This document shows, piece after piece, positions 4,561-6,395 of a stretch of 6,395 nucleotides of DNA; positions within the stretch are counted from its first letter, which is position 1; each line of letters begins with the position of its first letter. The position numbers were made by a program, and so were the translations under genes. The stretch spans positions 1 through 6,395 of the forward strand of contig DAOUGC010000195.1 of the NCBI GenBank assembly GCA_034429695.1, read 5' to 3'. The DNA comes from DAOUGC01 sp034429695 (lineage in GTDB: Bacteria > Chloroflexota > Anaerolineae > Anaerolineales > Anaerolineaceae). Under the pieces are notes generated by a model. It worked only from the letters and a program-made list of their open reading frames with translations. It made no database searches and was not told where the DNA came from.

Positions 4561-4718
4561 GTAGGGGCGCGGCGAAAAAATGCCCGTTGATCGGTCGTGG
4601 CGTTCATAGCCGCGCCCGCCACCGCGATAACAAAATCCCATTGCGCCGCGACAATGGATGTACGGGCGGACCGAGTCCGCCCGAAAAATGACCCGGTTTC
4701 GGCGCACGCCGTGCGCCG
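4561..4718. repeat. Variant mosaic repeat with a different arm sequence
   Basis: The layout matches the head of A1-A4 but with other bases: GTAGGG at 4561, arms GGGCGCGGC (4565-4573) and GCCGCGCCC (4609-4617) separated by 35 nt. Then come the GCGCCGCGACAATGG block (4644-4658), a perfect triloop palindrome with arms CGGGCGGAC (4663-4671) and GTCCGCCCG (4675-4683), and a second with arms CGGCGCAC (4700-4707) and GTGCGCCG (4711-4718). The ACGAATG tail is missing. I see no gene between 4545 and 4920. Confidence 0.75.
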
Positions 4719-4808
4719 CGACAAAGGGCCAAAAGGTAGGCGTGTGGCGGAGCGCCATCTTCACTGGCGCGGTGCTTTTCCTCCCCACCGATTGATACAT
4801 AATCCAAT

Positions 4809-4838
4809 AAAAAAGGTGGGTTCATAATCGAACCCGAC
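4809..4838 (-). terminator. Terminator-like hairpin facing away from the desaturase gene
   Basis: GGGTTC (4818-4823) and GAACCC (4830-4835) flank a 6-nt loop, and outer bases 4815-4817 pair partly with 4836-4838. On the minus strand six Ts (4814-4809) follow. The first nine bases GGTGGGTTC and the loop length match the terminator at 563-586. No minus-strand gene lies upstream of it in this window, so it is an orphan copy or a relic. Confidence 0.5.
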
Positions 4839-4882
4839 GACAACCCTCTACACCCGCCTTACCGCTTTTATTCACTTGCCGC

Positions 4883-4888
4883 TACAAT
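4883..4888 (+). promoter_or_regulatory. Candidate -10 box of the desaturase gene
   Basis: TACAAT matches TATAAT at five of six positions and lies 38 bp before the start codon. The best -35 match, TTACCG (4859-4864) at 18 bp, is poor (three of six), so the promoter is weak, activated, or misplaced. Confidence 0.35.
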
Positions 4889-4910
4889 AAAGTCAGGCAT
4901 TTATTGAATG

Positions 4911-4915
4911 GGAGG
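4911..4915 (+). promoter_or_regulatory. Ribosome binding site of the desaturase gene
   Basis: GGAGG lies 5 nt before ATG 4921, within GGGAGGGTGAC, and fixes that ATG as the start. Confidence 0.8.
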
Positions 4916-4920
4916 GTGAC

Positions 4921-6395
4921 ATGAAATCAATCGTGGTGATCGGCTCAGGGATGGGCGGGCTGGCGGCGGCGCTGCGGCTGCGCCACGCCGGATTTGCGGT
5001 GACAGTGGTGGAGAAGCGTCCGCGCGCCGGGGGGCGCAGTTACCGCATTGAAGAAAACGGCTACAAGGTGGATACGGGTCCCACCATCCTGGTAATGAAG
5101 GAGCAGTTCGACCAGCTCTACCGGGACATTGGGCGCGATATTCACCAGCGCCTGCAATTCACGCAACTGGACCCCAACTACCGCATTTATTATCACGACA
5201 ACACCCACCTGGATCTTTACCCCAACATGGCGCTGCTGGCTGATGAGGTGGAGAAGGTGGAGCCGGGCGCTGGCGAGCGCGTCTTCCAGTTCATTGGCGA
5301 TAATGCGCTGAAATATGAGCTGGGCATGGATTTTGTCACCCGCAACTTCGACCACATCACGGACATCATGAACCCCACCGCTGGTCTGCGCCTGCTGCAA
5401 ACCGGCGCGGCTGAGAACCTGTACAGCCAGGTGGGGCGCTATTTCAAATCTGACAAGCTGCGCAAGGCGTTCTCGTTTCACTCCATGTTCCTGGGGTTGT
5501 CGCCGTTTGACTCCCTCGCCATGTACGCGCTGATCACCTACGCCGACCTGGCGCGCGGGATGTATTATCCCAAAGGGGGCATTTATGCCATCGTGCAGGA
5601 CATGCTTGCCATCGCGGCTGAGGATGGGGTGCAGGTGCGCACATCGTCGCCGGTGAGCCAGATCCTGGTGGAAAATGGCCGTGCCGCTGGCGTGTGCCTG
5701 GAGGGCGGCGAGATCATCCGCGCTGACATGGTGGTTTCCAACGCCGACCTGCCTTACACCTATCGCAAACTGGTTCCGGCGCAGGTTCGCAGGACGTTCA
5801 GCGATCACAAGCTGGATTCGTATAAATATGCCTGTTCGGGCTACCTGTTGTATCTGGGGATTGACCGTCAGTACCCCGATATGCGCCATCAGGCGTTGTA
5901 TTTCTCTGAGGATTACCGCGCCAATCTGGACGCGATCTTTGTCAATGGTGAACTGCCCGCTGCGCCGTCCTTCCATCTCAACAACCCCACCATCAGCGAC
6001 CCAACCCTGGCGCCCGAAGGTCACAACGTGCTGTACCTGCTGGCGCCCATGCCCAACTTAAGCTCCGGCAAGGTGGACTGGATCACGGCTGCGCCGCTGG
6101 TGCGCGAGCAGTTGCTCGAACGACTGGAAGCGCTGGTGGACCCGCACATCCGCGAGCATATTGTGTGGGAAAAGCAGTACACACCGGTGGATTTTGAGCG
6201 CGATTTCAACGCTGTACACGGCACGGCATTTGGGTCGCTGGCGCACAACCTGTTCCAGTCGGCTTACTTCCGCCCGCACAATGTCTCGCACGATTTGCCC
6301 GGACTGTATTTCTCTGGCCAGGGTACGTACCCTGGCATCGGCATGCCGATGGTGCTGATCTCGGCAAAGCTGGTGACGGAGAGGATCGTGAAGGA
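4921..6395 (+). CDS. crtI: Phytoene desaturase-like FAD-dependent oxidoreductase (CrtI/CrtN family), 3' end outside the window
   Basis: The frame is open for 491 codons to the window edge with no stop. Family members are about 490-510 residues, so only a few residues should be missing. The N-terminus is a dinucleotide fold, V-V-I-G8-S-G10-M-G-G13-L, with Glu31 at the end of strand 2 for the ribose of FAD, then G37-G-R. Next comes D-T-G-P-T-I-L, as in carotenoid desaturases. Further family marks are Y-P-K-G-G (216-220), V-V-S-N-A-D (271-276) and the C-terminal FAD motif L-Y-F-S-G-Q-G-T-Y-P-G-I-G-M-P-M-V (462-478). These enzymes insert double bonds into phytoene or related C30/C40 carotenoids, or oxidise their ends, at the membrane. 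The ending G-T-Y-P-G-I-G-M-P-M-V differs from the G-T-H-P-G-A-G-I-P-G-V of classical CrtI and is closer to CrtN-like relatives, so the exact reaction is open and the symbol marks the family only. No other carotenoid gene is visible; one could follow downstream. A long open frame on the opposite strand is only its shadow. Confidence 0.9.
   Translation, partial: MKSIVVIGSGMGGLAAALRLRHAGFAVTVVEKRPRAGGRSYRIEENGYKVDTGPTILVMKEQFDQLYRDIGRDIHQRLQFTQLDPNYRIYYHDNTHLDLYPNMALLADEVEKVEPGAGERVFQFIGDNALKYELGMDFVTRNFDHITDIMNPTAGLRLLQTGAAENLYSQVGRYFKSDKLRKAFSFHSMFLGLSPFDSLAMYALITYADLARGMYYPKGGIYAIVQDMLAIAAEDGVQVRTSSPVSQILVENGRAAGVCLEGGEIIRADMVVSNADLPYTYRKLVPAQVRRTFSDHKLDSYKYACSGYLLYLGIDRQYPDMRHQALYFSEDYRANLDAIFVNGELPAAPSFHLNNPTISDPTLAPEGHNVLYLLAPMPNLSSGKVDWITAAPLVREQLLERLEALVDPHIREHIVWEKQYTPVDFERDFNAVHGTAFGSLAHNLFQSAYFRPHNVSHDLPGLYFSGQGTYPGIGMPMVLISAKLVTERIVK

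Noticed and set aside
3838..4843. Open frames of 60-202 codons on both strands between the permease and desaturase genes
   Set aside because: All fall on repeats and hairpins, overlap each other in several frames and have no coherent composition or start signals.
4945..6024. 359-codon open frame on the minus strand inside the desaturase gene
   Set aside because: It is antisense to a clearly conserved FAD enzyme, has low-complexity His/Gln/Val-rich content and no family features; it reflects the GC-rich codon use of the real gene.

Overview
The window looks like a stretch of a GC-rich bacterial chromosome. The most likely source is a member of the Chloroflexota, perhaps Anaerolineae. That placement is an inference from three things: intergenic DNA full of mosaic palindromic repeats of the GTAGGGG type, a CrtI-family desaturase, and an ArsR, small thioredoxin and permease gene set. 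No rRNA or tRNA gene is visible to confirm it.

Layout. Positions 1-505 hold two near-identical copies of a 278-bp repeat, with no credible gene. A strong intrinsic terminator (553-586, minus strand) follows. It serves a minus-strand gene (620-1405) for an eight-helix membrane protein that resembles the YhhN/TMEM86 lysoplasmalogenase family. A divergent control region (about 1406-1638) leads into three plus-strand genes: an ArsR/SmtB repressor (1639-2013), an 80-residue thioredoxin-like protein with a CANC site (2078-2320), and a 444-residue permease of the ArsP/DUF318 type (2424-3758). Positions 3759-4920 are non-coding and packed with repeats, hairpins and inverted repeats. From 4921 to the right edge runs a CrtI/CrtN-type FAD-dependent carotenoid desaturase, open at its 3' end.

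How the genes work together. The three central genes form a probable metalloid- or thiol-responsive module: a cysteine-bearing repressor, a small dithiol protein and a membrane exporter with a CSC motif. A 16-bp inverted repeat of the form ATTC-N8-GAAT sits in front of each of the three genes, which suggests one repressor acting at three separate sites. A clear terminator hairpin between the thioredoxin and permease genes fits the idea that the permease has its own promoter. The membrane protein and the desaturase appear to be independent units.

The observations most worth following are the triplicated operator, and the repeat family whose 9-bp inverted arms differ between copies by compensatory changes while their spacing stays at 35-36 nt.
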